From the NCBI GenBank assembly GCA_934271465.1, contig CAKQRQ010000009.1, positions 15,554-79,553 on the forward strand: a DNA stretch of 64,000 nucleotides, given 5' to 3'. Under the pieces are notes generated by a model. The model saw only the letters and a program-made list of their open reading frames with translations. It had not been told where the DNA came from and made no database searches. Numbering within the stretch: the stretch's first letter is position 1; every line of letters begins with the position of its first letter. This document shows, one piece after another, positions 1 through 7,915 of this stretch. The position numbers and the translations under genes were made by a program. The DNA comes from an uncultured Alphaproteobacteria bacterium. Its GTDB lineage: Bacteria; Pseudomonadota; Alphaproteobacteria; RF32; CAG-239.

Positions 1-1
1 A

Positions 2-499
2 CTCCTCTCAGGAACAGCCAGCGTGTATAAAAAGTGTTCTTCTAATAATGGAAAAGAGCAAACAGAATGTCTTGTCGCTAACGGTATAGAAGAGTATTCT
101 GCGCCGGCCTATTGCAATTCTTATGGAGTGACGGAAGCTGACAAGGGAAAATGGTTTTTGCCGACAGCTCGTGAATTTGGAACAATTTATGAGCATTATT
201 TGACTAAAACGCTTGCCGGATATACATCGTCTACGATTGCTAGTTATACATATAAAGGACAATTTTGCTTTACAGTTCAAACATTGCATAAATACAATGA
301 TCCCTCATCAGATATTCTTGAGTATGTCAATTCAAAGTTTTTAGACAGGAACTTCTGGACTTCAACTTACGGGGATTATCAGGTTACGTTGACAATGGGA
401 TATACGGCCAGCCCAATATCATATAAGCGCGTTCAAAACGGCGAAAGTGGGCTTGTCCGTTGCGTGTTGGCGGTGCCGTTTGAAGATACTGCTTTATGA
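2..499 (+). CDS. C-terminal part of a DUF1566-like (Lcl/FISUMP-type) surface protein, 5' truncated by window edge
   Basis: The frame is open through the first base, so this is the 3' part of a longer gene. The readable 166 residues contain the block GKWFLPTAREF and later FWTST and GLVRCVLAVPF. This is the order seen in DUF1566 / FISUMP C-terminal domains (a 'W-LPT-E' segment, then 'FWTS', then 'VRCV'). Several Cys residues suggest an exported, disulfide-bearing fold. Such domains often end large secreted or pseudopilin-like proteins. The N-terminus is not visible, so export signal and full architecture are unknown. The gene ends about 40 bp before the sigma-54 promoter of flgE and is probably a separate unit. 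Confidence 0.6.
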   Translation, partial: LLSGTASVYKKCSSNNGKEQTECLVANGIEEYSAPAYCNSYGVTEADKGKWFLPTAREFGTIYEHYLTKTLAGYTSSTIASYTYKGQFCFTVQTLHKYNDPSSDILEYVNSKFLDRNFWTSTYGDYQVTLTMGYTASPISYKRVQNGESGLVRCVLAVPFEDTAL

Positions 500-540
500 T
501 GAATTATAATAATTTACTTCAAAACCTGACGTTCTAAAAT

Positions 541-556
541 TGGCACAAAAATTGCA
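541..556 (+). promoter_or_regulatory. sigma-54 (RpoN) promoter of the hook gene
   Basis: TGGCAC, five A residues, then TTGCAT matches the -24/-12 consensus (TGGCAC-N5-TTGC) at every key base, with GG and GC ten bases apart. It lies 42 bp upstream of the flgE start codon. Sigma-54 control of hook genes is established in Caulobacter and other alphaproteobacteria. The activator (FlbD/FleQ type) is not in this window. Confidence 0.85.
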
Positions 557-597
557 TATATTCTTGCGAGCTCATTTAAATAACGAGGATATGTATT

Positions 598-1809
598 ATG
601 ACAATAGCCAGCTTTATTCCTTCTGTTACCGGCATGAACGCCATGTCGCAGGCGCAGCAGAGCGTCTCGGAAAATATTGCCAACATGCGCACCACCGGCT
701 ATAAGCAAAACGAAACTCTGTTCCAGACATTACTGGGCTCGTCGGGGCGCAGCGTCGGCTCCAAGAGCGGATTATCGTCGTCTCGGGTGTCTATCACGGG
801 CGTCAACGCCTACAACCGCACCAATGTCGATATTGAAGGCCCTGTGCAGGCAACGGGCAACAAGCTTGACGTGGCCATCAGCGGCAACAGCAATGCCTTT
901 TTTACCCTGAGCGATGGCTATGGCAATATCTATTATTCGCGCGCCGGCGATTTTCAAAAATTGACGCAAAACGGCCTGCCCTATCTGGTGTCTTCCGGCG
1001 GGTTGTATGTGCAGGGGTTCAAGTCGGTTGACGGCGGCGACACCTTCAGTTCGGCCGCGTCCGATATTGTGGTTGAGGCTCCCCTGACCATCAAACAGCA
1101 GGAAACAACCGCTGCCTCGATTATAGCCAACGTGCCGGCAAAAGATGTCGACAGCGCGGTTTACAGCGTCCGGATTTATTCCGATAACTACGACGGCGCC
1201 AATTTGAATATGGTTCTCAAGCGGATTGAGGGACGGCAAAATTCGTGGGCTCTGTCGTTTGAGCTGGAGGACGGAACGGCTGTTTCGCCTGAAACGGAAG
1301 TGATTTTTGATACCAACGGCAAAATCAAAACCCCCGAGAAAACAACTGTTGCCATTACCTGGGACGATGGCTCGACAAGCTCTGTCGCACTAGACCTTTC
1401 CGGAATGACCCAATACGGCAACAGCTCCGAAATTACCAAAATCCAGCAAAACGGATTCCCCTCGGGCGAGATGACCAATATGGCCTTTGATGATAACGGC
1501 ATTTTGCGCGCGCATTACAGCAACGGCAGCAACGTGACCATTGCCAAATTGGCCGTATCGGGCTTTACCGCGCCGGAAAACCTGACCCCTTACAACAACA
1601 CGTTGTTTGAGTCCAACGGCGAAACAGGCAACACCTTTTTTGTGAACACGGACGAGCTGATTGTGCCGGAATCTTTGGAAGGGTCGTCGGTCGATTTGGC
1701 TAAAGAATTTTCGCAAATGATTGTTGTTCAGCGTGCCTACACGCTCAATTCCCGCAGTTTTACCGTCAATGACGAAATGCTGTCGACTCTGGTTGATTTG
1801 AAGAGCTAA
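598..1809 (+). CDS. flgE: flagellar hook protein FlgE
   Basis: 403 residues, usual for FlgE. It forms the extracellular hook that joins the flagellar rod to the filament and is exported by the flagellar type III system. The N-terminus (IASFIPSVTGMNAMSQAQQSV, then ENIANMRTTGYKQ) carries the rod/hook signature 'ANxxTxGYK'. The C-terminus (AKEFSQMIVVQRAYTLNSRSF, ending LSTLVDL) is the matching coiled-coil partner. Between them lie the beta domains, including a FlgE/F/G-type segment near residues 80-150. A GAGGA ribosome site sits 9 bases before ATG. The upstream sigma-54 promoter gives class II/III flagellar control. No other flagellar gene is visible nearby, so this is an isolated hook locus. 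Confidence 0.88.
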   Translation: MTIASFIPSVTGMNAMSQAQQSVSENIANMRTTGYKQNETLFQTLLGSSGRSVGSKSGLSSSRVSITGVNAYNRTNVDIEGPVQATGNKLDVAISGNSNAFFTLSDGYGNIYYSRAGDFQKLTQNGLPYLVSSGGLYVQGFKSVDGGDTFSSAASDIVVEAPLTIKQQETTAASIIANVPAKDVDSAVYSVRIYSDNYDGANLNMVLKRIEGRQNSWALSFELEDGTAVSPETEVIFDTNGKIKTPEKTTVAITWDDGSTSSVALDLSGMTQYGNSSEITKIQQNGFPSGEMTNMAFDDNGILRAHYSNGSNVTIAKLAVSGFTAPENLTPYNNTLFESNGETGNTFFVNTDELIVPESLEGSSVDLAKEFSQMIVVQRAYTLNSRSFTVNDEMLSTLVDLKS

Positions 1810-1814
1810 CCCCG

Positions 1815-2246
1815 ATGCGCTTGATTGTGAACTTGTTTTGGAAAGTATGGCGCTTTTGGTTCGCCCTGCCCGATAAAGTCCGGTTCGTCCTTGTGGGCGG
1901 TTTTAACGCAACGGTGCAATATGCGTTATATGTGCTTATTCTGCTGATTTGGGGCGAAAGCATCTATCAAACGGCGCTTGTGGCTTCTTGGATATTGTCG
2001 ACATTTTCATCTTTTGCCACACAAAAAGTTTTCGTCTTCTGCACAAAGGGAAATTTATCGGTTTGGATTAGAGAATATATTAAATGTCTGGGCGTGTGGG
2101 TGGTGTCATACGGCATCAACGCCGGACTGTTGGGACTGTTTGTGCAGATTTGCGGCATCAATGCCTATGCGGCGCAGATTTTGGCCATTGCCTGCACAAC
2201 AGTATCAAGCTATCTGCTGTTCAAATATTTTGCGTTTAAACACTAA
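1815..2246 (+). CDS. GtrA family small membrane protein
   Basis: 143 residues with four hydrophobic segments and the family signature near the start (residues about 23-34: VRFVLVGGFNAT). GtrA-like proteins are thought to help move lipid-linked sugars across the inner membrane. The start lies only five bases after the flgE stop, so the two genes are probably co-transcribed from the sigma-54 promoter. That coupling could point to glycosylation of flagellar or surface material, but this is inference. A bidirectional terminator follows immediately. Confidence 0.8.
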   Translation: MRLIVNLFWKVWRFWFALPDKVRFVLVGGFNATVQYALYVLILLIWGESIYQTALVASWILSTFSSFATQKVFVFCTKGNLSVWIREYIKCLGVWVVSYGINAGLLGLFVQICGINAYAAQILAIACTTVSSYLLFKYFAFKH

Positions 2247-2276
2247 AAAAAGCCTTCCGGTAAAGGAAGGCTTTTT
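2246..2276. terminator. bidirectional rho-independent terminator
   Basis: Arms AAAAAGCCTTCC and GGAAGGCTTTTT enclose a six-base loop. It serves both gtrA (plus) and the convergent H1-like gene (minus). Confidence 0.85.
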
Positions 2277-2293
2277 GATGTAACCTCAAAGGA

Positions 2294-2665
2294 TTATTTT
2301 GATTTTTTGGTTGCTTTTTTAGCAACAGTTTTCTTTACGGCAGTTGTTTTCAAAGAAGACGCTTTCAAAGAAATGCTTTTCAAGGAAGTTTTCTTGGAAG
2401 AAGTTGTCTTCAAAGAAGAAGCCGGTTTCAAAATAATCGACTTAACATTGTGGAAAGAAGAAACTTTTGCGGTTGTCTTTTTGGGCATCAAAACCTTAAC
2501 CGATGAAGAAATCTTTTTCGGAGCTTTCAACTTCAAAGCGGCCTGAGCAGACAGTTGATTGATAGCGGCGTCCCAATCGCTCAAGCTGGAGTTTGACGGA
2601 CAACCGTTGTTCTTCCAGATAAAATAAGCAGCTTCACGAATAGCATCTTCATTAAAATTATACAT
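2294..2665 (-). CDS. histone H1-like protein with DUF2934-type head and Lys/Ser/Thr-rich tail
   Basis: 123 residues in two parts. Residues 1-45 (IREAAYFIWKNNGCP, then DWDAAINQL) resemble the short DUF2934 helix-turn segment. Residues 46-123 are a low-complexity basic tail built from repeated S/T-L/V-K-T/A-T/S-S-K-K units and ending in KKATKKSK. Such AlgP/H1-like tails bind DNA without sequence specificity and compact the nucleoid. The tail repeats make the underlying DNA quasi-repetitive (recurrent 'ttcaaagaag'), so length variation between strains is likely. An AGGAG site precedes ATG. Confidence 0.7.
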   Translation of the reverse strand: MYNFNEDAIREAAYFIWKNNGCPSNSSLSDWDAAINQLSAQAALKLKAPKKISSSVKVLMPKKTTAKVSSFHNVKSIILKPASSLKTTSSKKTSLKSISLKASSLKTTAVKKTVAKKATKKSK

Positions 2666-2789
2666 CTTTTGTTTCTCCTAAAAAAATTTAATTAACGTTC
2701 TGTGAGAATGGTTTATAAGGATAAAAAGTTAAAAAACAGTTTATCTTTTTGAAAAAATGAAAAATTTTTGCCGTTCAAAGGGACAATTT

Positions 2790-4169
2790 TTACTTTTTAG
2801 CCAATTTGACTTCTTTTGTCGCGGCAAAGGCTAAAGCATTATCCGAATTGACTTTGGCAACCAGCTTTTTGAACTGGGTCAAATTCTGCCCCGACAGATT
2901 TTCGCCGGTAGAGGCTTTGATGGTGCGCGGATTGACACGGCGCCCATTTTGAATAACCTCGTAATGCAGGTGCGGCCCCGTGGAGCGCCCCGTCGAGCCA
3001 ACATAACCGATAAGCTGTCCTTGGGTAACGCGTTTGCCTGGGTAGATGCCTTTGGCAAAACCGCTCATGTGCCCATAGGCTGTGGAAAACTCCGAATTGT
3101 GGCGGATTTTGATATAGTTGCCGTAAGAGCCGTTGTATTTGGCCACCTGAACAACACCGTCGCCGCCGGCATAAACCGCACTACCTTTGGGCGCGGCATA
3201 ATCAACGCCCCAGTGGATTTTGTACTTTTTCAAAATGGGGTGGTATCTTTTGCCGAAGGGTGAGGAAATACGGGCATTCCTAAAAGCCATCGGCTTGCGA
3301 TCGAGAGTCTTCTTAAGCGCCTGACCTTTTTCGGTGTAATAATCCACATTTCCCCTAGAGTCTTTGAACCGGTAGAGAGCTATTTTTTGGTTGCGCAAAA
3401 TCAGACCGGCATAAAGAATATTGCCGCTTTTGACCGGCGTTCCGTCCGATAAAACCTGACTTTCGTAAACGACCTCAAAAGAATCGCCTTTTTGCAAATC
3501 GCGTTTAAAATCAATGGAATAGGAAAACAAATTGATAAAATTGGCCGAAACGCGCATCGGGATTCCTTTGGCGGCCATAGCGGAAGATAAATTGCCGTTG
3601 ATTGTTCCCGTGACGGCGTTAACTTCGTCAATAAACTCGTCTTTTTCAACAAAGGTTGTAAAGGCGTTGTCTTTGAAAGCCGTCACGATTCTTTCCCCGA
3701 CGGCCGGCTCAATCAGCAAATAATTGACATGCGCCAGTTCATCTGTTTTGGAATCCATTGCCAGATTGACTTTGAGCTTTTGACCGGCTTTCAAATCTTT
3801 GGGATCAAAATGCTCTTTGAGCGAATAATAAATATCATTAGCCGTTGCGCGCGGGATATCAAGACGCATCAAGGCAGAAATCAAGGTGTCGCCGCTTTGG
3901 AGGATTAGTTCTTTTTCGATATTTTTGTTTTTGACAAGCTCGTCAACCATCTTGAACAGGGCTTTGATATTATCCGGCGATTCCATGGCGGTTTCAGACG
4001 TGTCGGCGTTGTCGTCAATCATCAGATACGAAAAATAATCGCGCGTATCAACCGAGGCCTCAACACGATTATTGTGAGCCAAAGACAAGATAAAAGCGGC
4101 AGTCACGGCGCCAAAATAGCACAAATTAATGACTTTCTGTCGGTTATATAGTTTCCAATTCAATTTCAA
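2790..4169 (-). CDS. M23 family peptidoglycan DD-endopeptidase (MepM/Csd3-like)
   Basis: 459 residues. One N-terminal membrane anchor (about residues 13-30) is followed by a LysM/OapA-like region with 'LQSGDTLISALMRLDI' near 90, a Csd3-type second domain, and the LytM zinc peptidase domain at about 300-420. Metal and catalytic motifs are visible: HxxxxxxxxxHWGVDYAAP (HxxxD), then SAYGHMSGF-type HxH context, and GPHLHYEV. The enzyme cuts peptide cross-links in the periplasm to allow wall growth. The start codon is TTG, preceded by AAGGAT at good spacing. It stands alone on the minus strand. Confidence 0.85.
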   Translation of the reverse strand: MKLNWKLYNRQKVINLCYFGAVTAAFILSLAHNNRVEASVDTRDYFSYLMIDDNADTSETAMESPDNIKALFKMVDELVKNKNIEKELILQSGDTLISALMRLDIPRATANDIYYSLKEHFDPKDLKAGQKLKVNLAMDSKTDELAHVNYLLIEPAVGERIVTAFKDNAFTTFVEKDEFIDEVNAVTGTINGNLSSAMAAKGIPMRVSANFINLFSYSIDFKRDLQKGDSFEVVYESQVLSDGTPVKSGNILYAGLILRNQKIALYRFKDSRGNVDYYTEKGQALKKTLDRKPMAFRNARISSPFGKRYHPILKKYKIHWGVDYAAPKGSAVYAGGDGVVQVAKYNGSYGNYIKIRHNSEFSTAYGHMSGFAKGIYPGKRVTQGQLIGYVGSTGRSTGPHLHYEVIQNGRRVNPRTIKASTGENLSGQNLTQFKKLVAKVNSDNALAFAATKEVKLAKK

Positions 4170-4323
4170 CGGACTAATCCTTACTGTTAAACGATTTTGC
4201 CACTATACAGCCAGCTTGGCTGTAAATAAAGCTTTTAATAAGGTTTATGTGTATAACTTAGGATAGTATGTCAGAAAAAAATGAATAAAATATAAAAAAG
4301 TCACAAAAAGTGAAAAAAAGTTC

Positions 4324-4352
4324 TTGCAATTCATTTTTTTGTTATGTATAAG
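4324..4352 (+). promoter_or_regulatory. promoter of tRNA-Asp
   Basis: TTGCAA and TATAAG are separated by 17 bases, 14 bp before the mature tRNA 5' end. Confidence 0.65.
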
Positions 4353-4365
4353 GAAAACACCTTAT

Positions 4366-4442
4366 GGGGGTGTAGCTCAGTTGGTTAGAGCGTCTGCCTG
4401 TCACGCAGAAGGTCGCGGGTCCGAGCCCCGTCACTCCCGCCA
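4366..4442 (+). tRNA. tRNA-Asp (GTC)
   Basis: A 77-nt cloverleaf. The seven-pair acceptor stem (GGGGGTG with CACTCCC) has one G-T wobble. The anticodon stem TCTGC/GCAGA holds loop CTGTCAC with anticodon GTC. The T arm is intact and CCA is encoded. Confidence 0.95.
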
Positions 4443-4445
4443 GTT

Positions 4446-4477
4446 AAAAAAGCCGTTGGAAATCCAACGGTTTTTTG
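4446..4477 (+). terminator. terminator of tRNA-Asp
   Basis: Arms CCGTTGG and CCAACGG are followed by six T, directly after the CCA end. Confidence 0.85.
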
Positions 4478-4614
4478 TTTTAAAATTTGTGGGCTCGGAG
4501 CCGCGGCTTTTTTACTTTTTTCTTTCAGATTTATTTCAGGTTGATTTACATAAAAAAACATCGCTTGAAAACAGCCCTGATAATCAGGAGGTTCTCAAAA
4601 ACGATGTTTTATTG

Positions 4615-4926
4615 TCAGGCTACGGACAAAACAGTCCATAGAATCAGGCCGATTGTGCAGAATGTTGAGGCTATTGCATAGGTAATAACGCCTCTGTGTC
4701 CATAAACTTTATAGAGCATAAACCCTATAAAAAACACTAAAACTTCAACCGCAAAAATCGTCAAAAAATACTTCAAAATGCTTTCCGGCGTATCAATCAG
4801 CGCAGCAAATAAAAAAATACCCATGAGAATAGACCAGAAAGCGATTGCGAAAACCTTTTGAACCTTGTCCATCAGTGTCGGGCAATCTTTAAAAAATCCA
4901 TTTAAAAAGTCCATAATCTTATACAT
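4615..4926 (-). CDS. small integral membrane protein, unknown function
   Basis: About 103 residues if started at MYKIMDFL. Three hydrophobic helices are visible: about 25-45 (FAIAFWSILMGIFLFAALI), 50-70 and 80-100. I recognise no family. The reading frame extends 17 residues further upstream without a convincing ribosome site, so the start is uncertain (4977, 4926 or 4914). It lies downstream of the ELM1-like gene on the same strand with only a short gap, and may share its transcript. Confidence 0.5.
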   Translation of the reverse strand: MYKIMDFLNGFFKDCPTLMDKVQKVFAIAFWSILMGIFLFAALIDTPESILKYFLTIFAVEVLVFFIGFMLYKVYGHRGVITYAIASTFCTIGLILWTVLSVA

Positions 4927-4992
4927 AAAAATACTTTGATATGACTCTGATATAACAGACCTTTTTGGTTTGAGCAAGTATTTTTTGACAGA

Positions 4993-6279
4993 TTACATTT
5001 TGTTCAGCCTGTTGATGATCGTTTCGGCAAAAACATGCAACGGACTGGACAGCACTTGCGGATGCAAATTTTTCGGTTCGACTTTCATATTGCACGCCAG
5101 ATTGACAAACTCGTCAAAATCTATGGCATAGCGCGGACACAAGAGCTGTTCCAAATTGTGGCAGTCATACCGCGCCACGGGGTCTATCCACAGTCCCTTT
5201 TTGCTGATGGCTGTCGGAATGGCGGCGCCGGCTGTTTCACAACCGGAATAAGAATCCATCGTATGCACCACCAATGTATTCGGCCACCCCAAAACACCGG
5301 GGTAAACATTGCCGAGTTTTGCCAAAGTTCTGAATGCAGCCTCGTTTTGACCGGAATAGATGCGCCAATGTGCCGGTGTGCGCTCGTCATCAGAGGAGGC
5401 AATTTTTTTGGAATTTTGAAAAATGATGTCTGGAAGCTGCGCTGCTTTTTCAAACAGATAATCCGTCACATTGTTCGGCGTGCGCGGACCGTTGACAAAC
5501 ACAACCCCATAACCGGCCGCCGCCAGATGTTTGGCATCGGACAAAAGCTTTTGCGCATAAGTCATATCAAAAACTATTTCCGATCCTTCGACACGTCCGC
5601 CCAAACAAAAGACAACATGTTTCTTTTTATCCCGATAGCGCTCAAATTTATCAACCAGCCCCGCCAATTCAGAGTCTGTTTTGAGGTGTTCCAGCTTTTT
5701 TTGAAGCGCTTTAAATGCTTCTTTGACGCCTGCATTGCTGAAATTATTGATTGTGCCGATGGTAATCAAAACTTTTTTGCGCAATTTTTTGTGCTGCAAC
5801 AAGCGGATGCGCAGCGCAAAAGTCATCAAATGTTTTGGAATATTAATTAAGTCGATATATTTGTATTTGTGGTAGCGAGCCGCCAAAATAACCGTCATCA
5901 CAACGCCCAAGCCGCGCTCGGCATAATATTCCTTAACCGCGCGGCAAAGCGCATCGGCGTTTTCGGCCGGCTGCGCGCTTTCGGTCGGGTTATAAACCGT
6001 GATAAATACGCACGGCACCACCGATGCTTTGAGCAGAAAAGCATCTAAACAGGCAAAAATCTCGTCTTTGAAATCTTTGTATGTTCTGAAATTGCTTCTG
6101 ATTAATGGAATTTTGATATCGTCATAAGCCTCGCTTCCCTTGGGCAGCACAAAAGAATCTTCCGGACGGGGCGCTTCGCCGGTCAGTTCGTTGATGGCTC
6201 TAAACGCGCCCAAAATTTGGTTTCTACAGCCCAAATCCGCCGTGGCAAAAGCAAAAGGCAATATACGGTCTGCAAACAT
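4993..6279 (-). CDS. ELM1/GtrOC1-like family protein (DUF1022-type)
   Basis: 428 residues. The second half has the order of the ELM1 family, which has a glycosyltransferase-like fold: VVFCLGGRVEG, then VVFVNGPRTP (family 'RTP' signature), WRIYSGQNE, and a final NTLVVHTMDSYSGCETAGAA block where other members read 'DSxSMxxEA'. ELM1 proteins are common in alphaproteobacteria but their bacterial role is unknown. Upstream there is a perfect tandem copy of the ribosome-site stretch AAGGAGACTTAAT, so two Shine-Dalgarno sequences precede the ATG; this looks like a recent short duplication. Confidence 0.65.
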   Translation of the reverse strand: MFADRILPFAFATADLGCRNQILGAFRAINELTGEAPRPEDSFVLPKGSEAYDDIKIPLIRSNFRTYKDFKDEIFACLDAFLLKASVVPCVFITVYNPTESAQPAENADALCRAVKEYYAERGLGVVMTVILAARYHKYKYIDLINIPKHLMTFALRIRLLQHKKLRKKVLITIGTINNFSNAGVKEAFKALQKKLEHLKTDSELAGLVDKFERYRDKKKHVVFCLGGRVEGSEIVFDMTYAQKLLSDAKHLAAAGYGVVFVNGPRTPNNVTDYLFEKAAQLPDIIFQNSKKIASSDDERTPAHWRIYSGQNEAAFRTLAKLGNVYPGVLGWPNTLVVHTMDSYSGCETAGAAIPTAISKKGLWIDPVARYDCHNLEQLLCPRYAIDFDEFVNLACNMKVEPKNLHPQVLSSPLHVFAETIINRLNKM

Positions 6280-6345
6280 TTTAAGTCTCCTTATTAAGTC
6301 TCCTTAGGAAGAGATTTTACCCTGTTTTCCTTAATTTATCTTTAA

Positions 6346-6573
6346 TCAGCTCTGACGGCACAGTTCCAATTCCTGACGCAATTTATTAATTCGGGCGAGC
6401 CATTCCCAAAAGGCGCCGCCCGTTATGTTTTCTATCTCTCGGGCGACTTCTTTGCCGGCCACCGGATAGACCGGGCACGCAGCCTCATAATTTGCCGCGG
6501 CGCATGAGCTCAAGCAGCTCAGACTTAGCAGCATGAGGACGCGCGCTGATTTCAGCTTTTTGAAACGCCACAT
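6346..6573 (-). CDS. o-spanin (Rz1-like) lipoprotein
   Basis: 75 residues with a basic start, a hydrophobic core (VLMLLSLSCLSSC) and a lipobox ending in Cys (LSSC). That is the form of an outer-membrane spanin subunit. The start lies inside the preceding Rz-like gene in another frame (89-base overlap), the usual nested arrangement of Rz/Rz1 pairs. The C-terminal half (REIENITGGAFWEWLARINKL) could form the helix that pairs with the inner spanin. The mature protein is short in Pro compared with lambda Rz1. The call rests on lipobox plus nesting plus position at the end of the lysis cassette. Confidence 0.55.
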   Translation of the reverse strand: MWRFKKLKSARVLMLLSLSCLSSCAAANYEAACPVYPVAGKEVAREIENITGGAFWEWLARINKLRQELELCRQS

Positions 6574-6682
6574 ATTTTATCTCCCTGATTTGTTTGAAGG
6601 CGGTCGTTTTTTGACAATCCGTCCGCCCCAGCCAAAAACTCAGCCCGATTAATGCCACAACCAGCCCTATTCGCACGCACAT
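6485..6682 (-). CDS. i-spanin (Rz-like) inner-membrane lysis protein
   Basis: 65 residues. One N-terminal membrane segment (IGLVVALIGLSFWLG) is followed by a charged helical tail, as in inner-membrane spanins, though shorter than lambda Rz (153 aa). It overlaps the small upstream ORF at its start and Rz1 at its end. Spanins fuse inner and outer membranes in the last step of lysis. The function is inferred from topology and gene order rather than sequence identity. Confidence 0.45.
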   Translation of the reverse strand: MCVRIGLVVALIGLSFWLGRTDCQKTTAFKQIREIKYVAFQKAEISARPHAAKSELLELMRRGKL

Positions 6683-6810
6683 TTATTTTCTCCGGTCAAA
6701 ATGACCAAAGCCCGCGCGGCGTCAAGGGCTTCTTTCGGGCGGCAAGCCATCAGCCCCAAAACGACAAGCGCGCCGGCAAGCCACACCATTTTTTTCCATT
6801 TTTTTACCAT
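6667..6810 (-). CDS. 47-residue membrane or lipoprotein in the lysis cassette
   Basis: Starts with MVKKWKKMVWLAGALVVLGL, followed by MACRPKEALDAARALVIL and a Cys-containing end. A basic head plus one hydrophobic stretch ends near Cys 23. The ATG overlaps the lysozyme stop (ATGGTAA) and its 3' end overlaps the Rz-like start, so it is translationally coupled at both sides. It could be a small holin/antiholin or a lipoprotein. I recognise no family. Confidence 0.5.
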   Translation of the reverse strand: MVKKWKKMVWLAGALVVLGLMACRPKEALDAARALVILTGENKCACE

Positions 6811-7274
6811 TTGAACTCTCCCGTTCGGAGCGTATGCGCAATCCGGCGGGCTCTTTGTCCTGTCGTGCGGGCATAGTCAGACTCCAAACATTCTTTTTCG
6901 GCCGTTTCATAATCTTTTTGCGCCAAGGCTGACAGCATTTTCTTAAATCGGAGCACACCGCCCACCCCGAGATTAAACCCCATATCCACCAGAGCATATT
7001 GCCTTTCGTCGTCCAGATCTTTGAAAAAGCGTATTCTTTTTTTCAGACCGGCAAAGGTTTTGTCGATGTCGTTCCGCAACAAAAACAAAGCCGCGTTTTT
7101 TGTGATGCCATGGCGCCAATCGCCGACGGCTCTGGCTTCTTCGGGGCTCAATGGATTTGTGTCGAGGCAGCGGCCGACCCCAATGGTCAATTTCCCTTTG
7201 GCACAAAAATAGGGCTGCAACCGCAGCCCTTCATGCCTTAACAGGCGCTGAGACGCCGTATAAATATCAATCAT
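6804..7274 (-). CDS. phage endolysin, T4-type lysozyme (GH24)
   Basis: 156 residues, the usual size. The N-terminal catalytic region reads RHEGLRLQPY, then KGKLTIGVGR, which gives the phage-lysozyme triad spacing E-x8-D/C-x5-T with Cys in the middle position. T4 lysozyme tolerates Cys there, so activity is expected. No SAR or signal segment is present, so release needs a holin. It cleaves the MurNAc-GlcNAc bond. It overlaps the holin-like gene upstream by four bases. Confidence 0.88.
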   Translation of the reverse strand: MIDIYTASQRLLRHEGLRLQPYFCAKGKLTIGVGRCLDTNPLSPEEARAVGDWRHGITKNAALFLLRNDIDKTFAGLKKRIRFFKDLDDERQYALVDMGFNLGVGGVLRFKKMLSALAQKDYETAEKECLESDYARTTGQRARRIAHTLRTGEFKW

Positions 7275-7483
7275 TTTTCCTTTCTCCTCTTTGCTTTATG
7301 AGGGTTTTTGTATTCGAAAATCGTGCGATATGCCCGCGCCGACACATAAATCAGCGTGCACAAGCTAATCAGTAAGGTAATGACCTGATTGAACACAGCC
7401 GCATAATCCAGCCATATCGCCATAGAAGCCGAGGCTAAGACTTTGCCGTCTTCAATTGCTTCAGAGTTCAGCAGTTTCAGCAT
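7271..7483 (-). CDS. holin-like small membrane protein
   Basis: 70 residues with one clear membrane helix (AAVFNQVITLLISLCTLIYVSA), a preceding weak amphipathic region and a strongly basic tail (KNPHKAKRRKEK). Size, charge pattern and position directly upstream of the endolysin (ATGA overlap) suit a holin. No family match is evident from sequence alone. Confidence 0.5.
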   Translation of the reverse strand: MLKLLNSEAIEDGKVLASASMAIWLDYAAVFNQVITLLISLCTLIYVSARAYRTIFEYKNPHKAKRRKEK

Positions 7484-7904
7484 CTTGCGCCTCCTTCCAG
7501 TCCTCGAAAGTTTTTGGATTTTTCCGCCACCAATTTTCTGTTTCGGTATAAGCGCGCAAATAGGCTCGATAGGCTTTGCACTTTTCTTTTTCTTCCGAGG
7601 TTATCGGGTAGTCCTCCAGCATTTGCTTGTCTGTTTCGGCCAGCCACATATTTCTGACCTGCCGCACACCGTATTTGATATCGTCCTCGGACGGTTCGGG
7701 CTGTTTTGCCTCTTCATACTGCCAAGCCCCCTCCAAAAACTTAACCTTAAAGCCCTCTTTTGGCTCTAAAGGCTTGTTCCAAACAGAATTAGCAGGCAAG
7801 AGCCAGATATCCTTTCCGGCTTTTTCAGATTCCAACGGGTCGCGTTGACATTTTTGTTCGCCTTTGTATTCCTTTGTCAATTCATCATAGGCATAAGCTA
7901 TCAT
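7461..7904 (-). CDS. tail fibre assembly-like protein
   Basis: 147 residues beginning MIAYAYDELTKEYKGEQKC, followed by DPLESE and LLPANSVWNKPLEPKEGFKVKF and W. This is the consensus of the N-terminal segment of phage tail-fibre assembly chaperones ('Y...G...DPL...PxxxxxxxPP..g....F..g.W'). The C-terminal half is Glu/Lys/Trp-rich and helical. It sits immediately downstream of a tail-collar fibre gene (11-bp gap), the usual place for a gp38/Tfa-type chaperone. Confidence 0.6.
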   Translation of the reverse strand: MIAYAYDELTKEYKGEQKCQRDPLESEKAGKDIWLLPANSVWNKPLEPKEGFKVKFLEGAWQYEEAKQPEPSEDDIKYGVRQVRNMWLAETDKQMLEDYPITSEEKEKCKAYRAYLRAYTETENWWRKNPKTFEDWKEAQDAETAEL

Positions 7905-7915
7905 TGTTTTTCTCC

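Noticed and set aside
5035..5850. 271-codon plus-strand frame opposite the ELM1-like gene
   Set aside because: Antisense shadow; composition is Phe/Ile/Arg-rich with no family motif.
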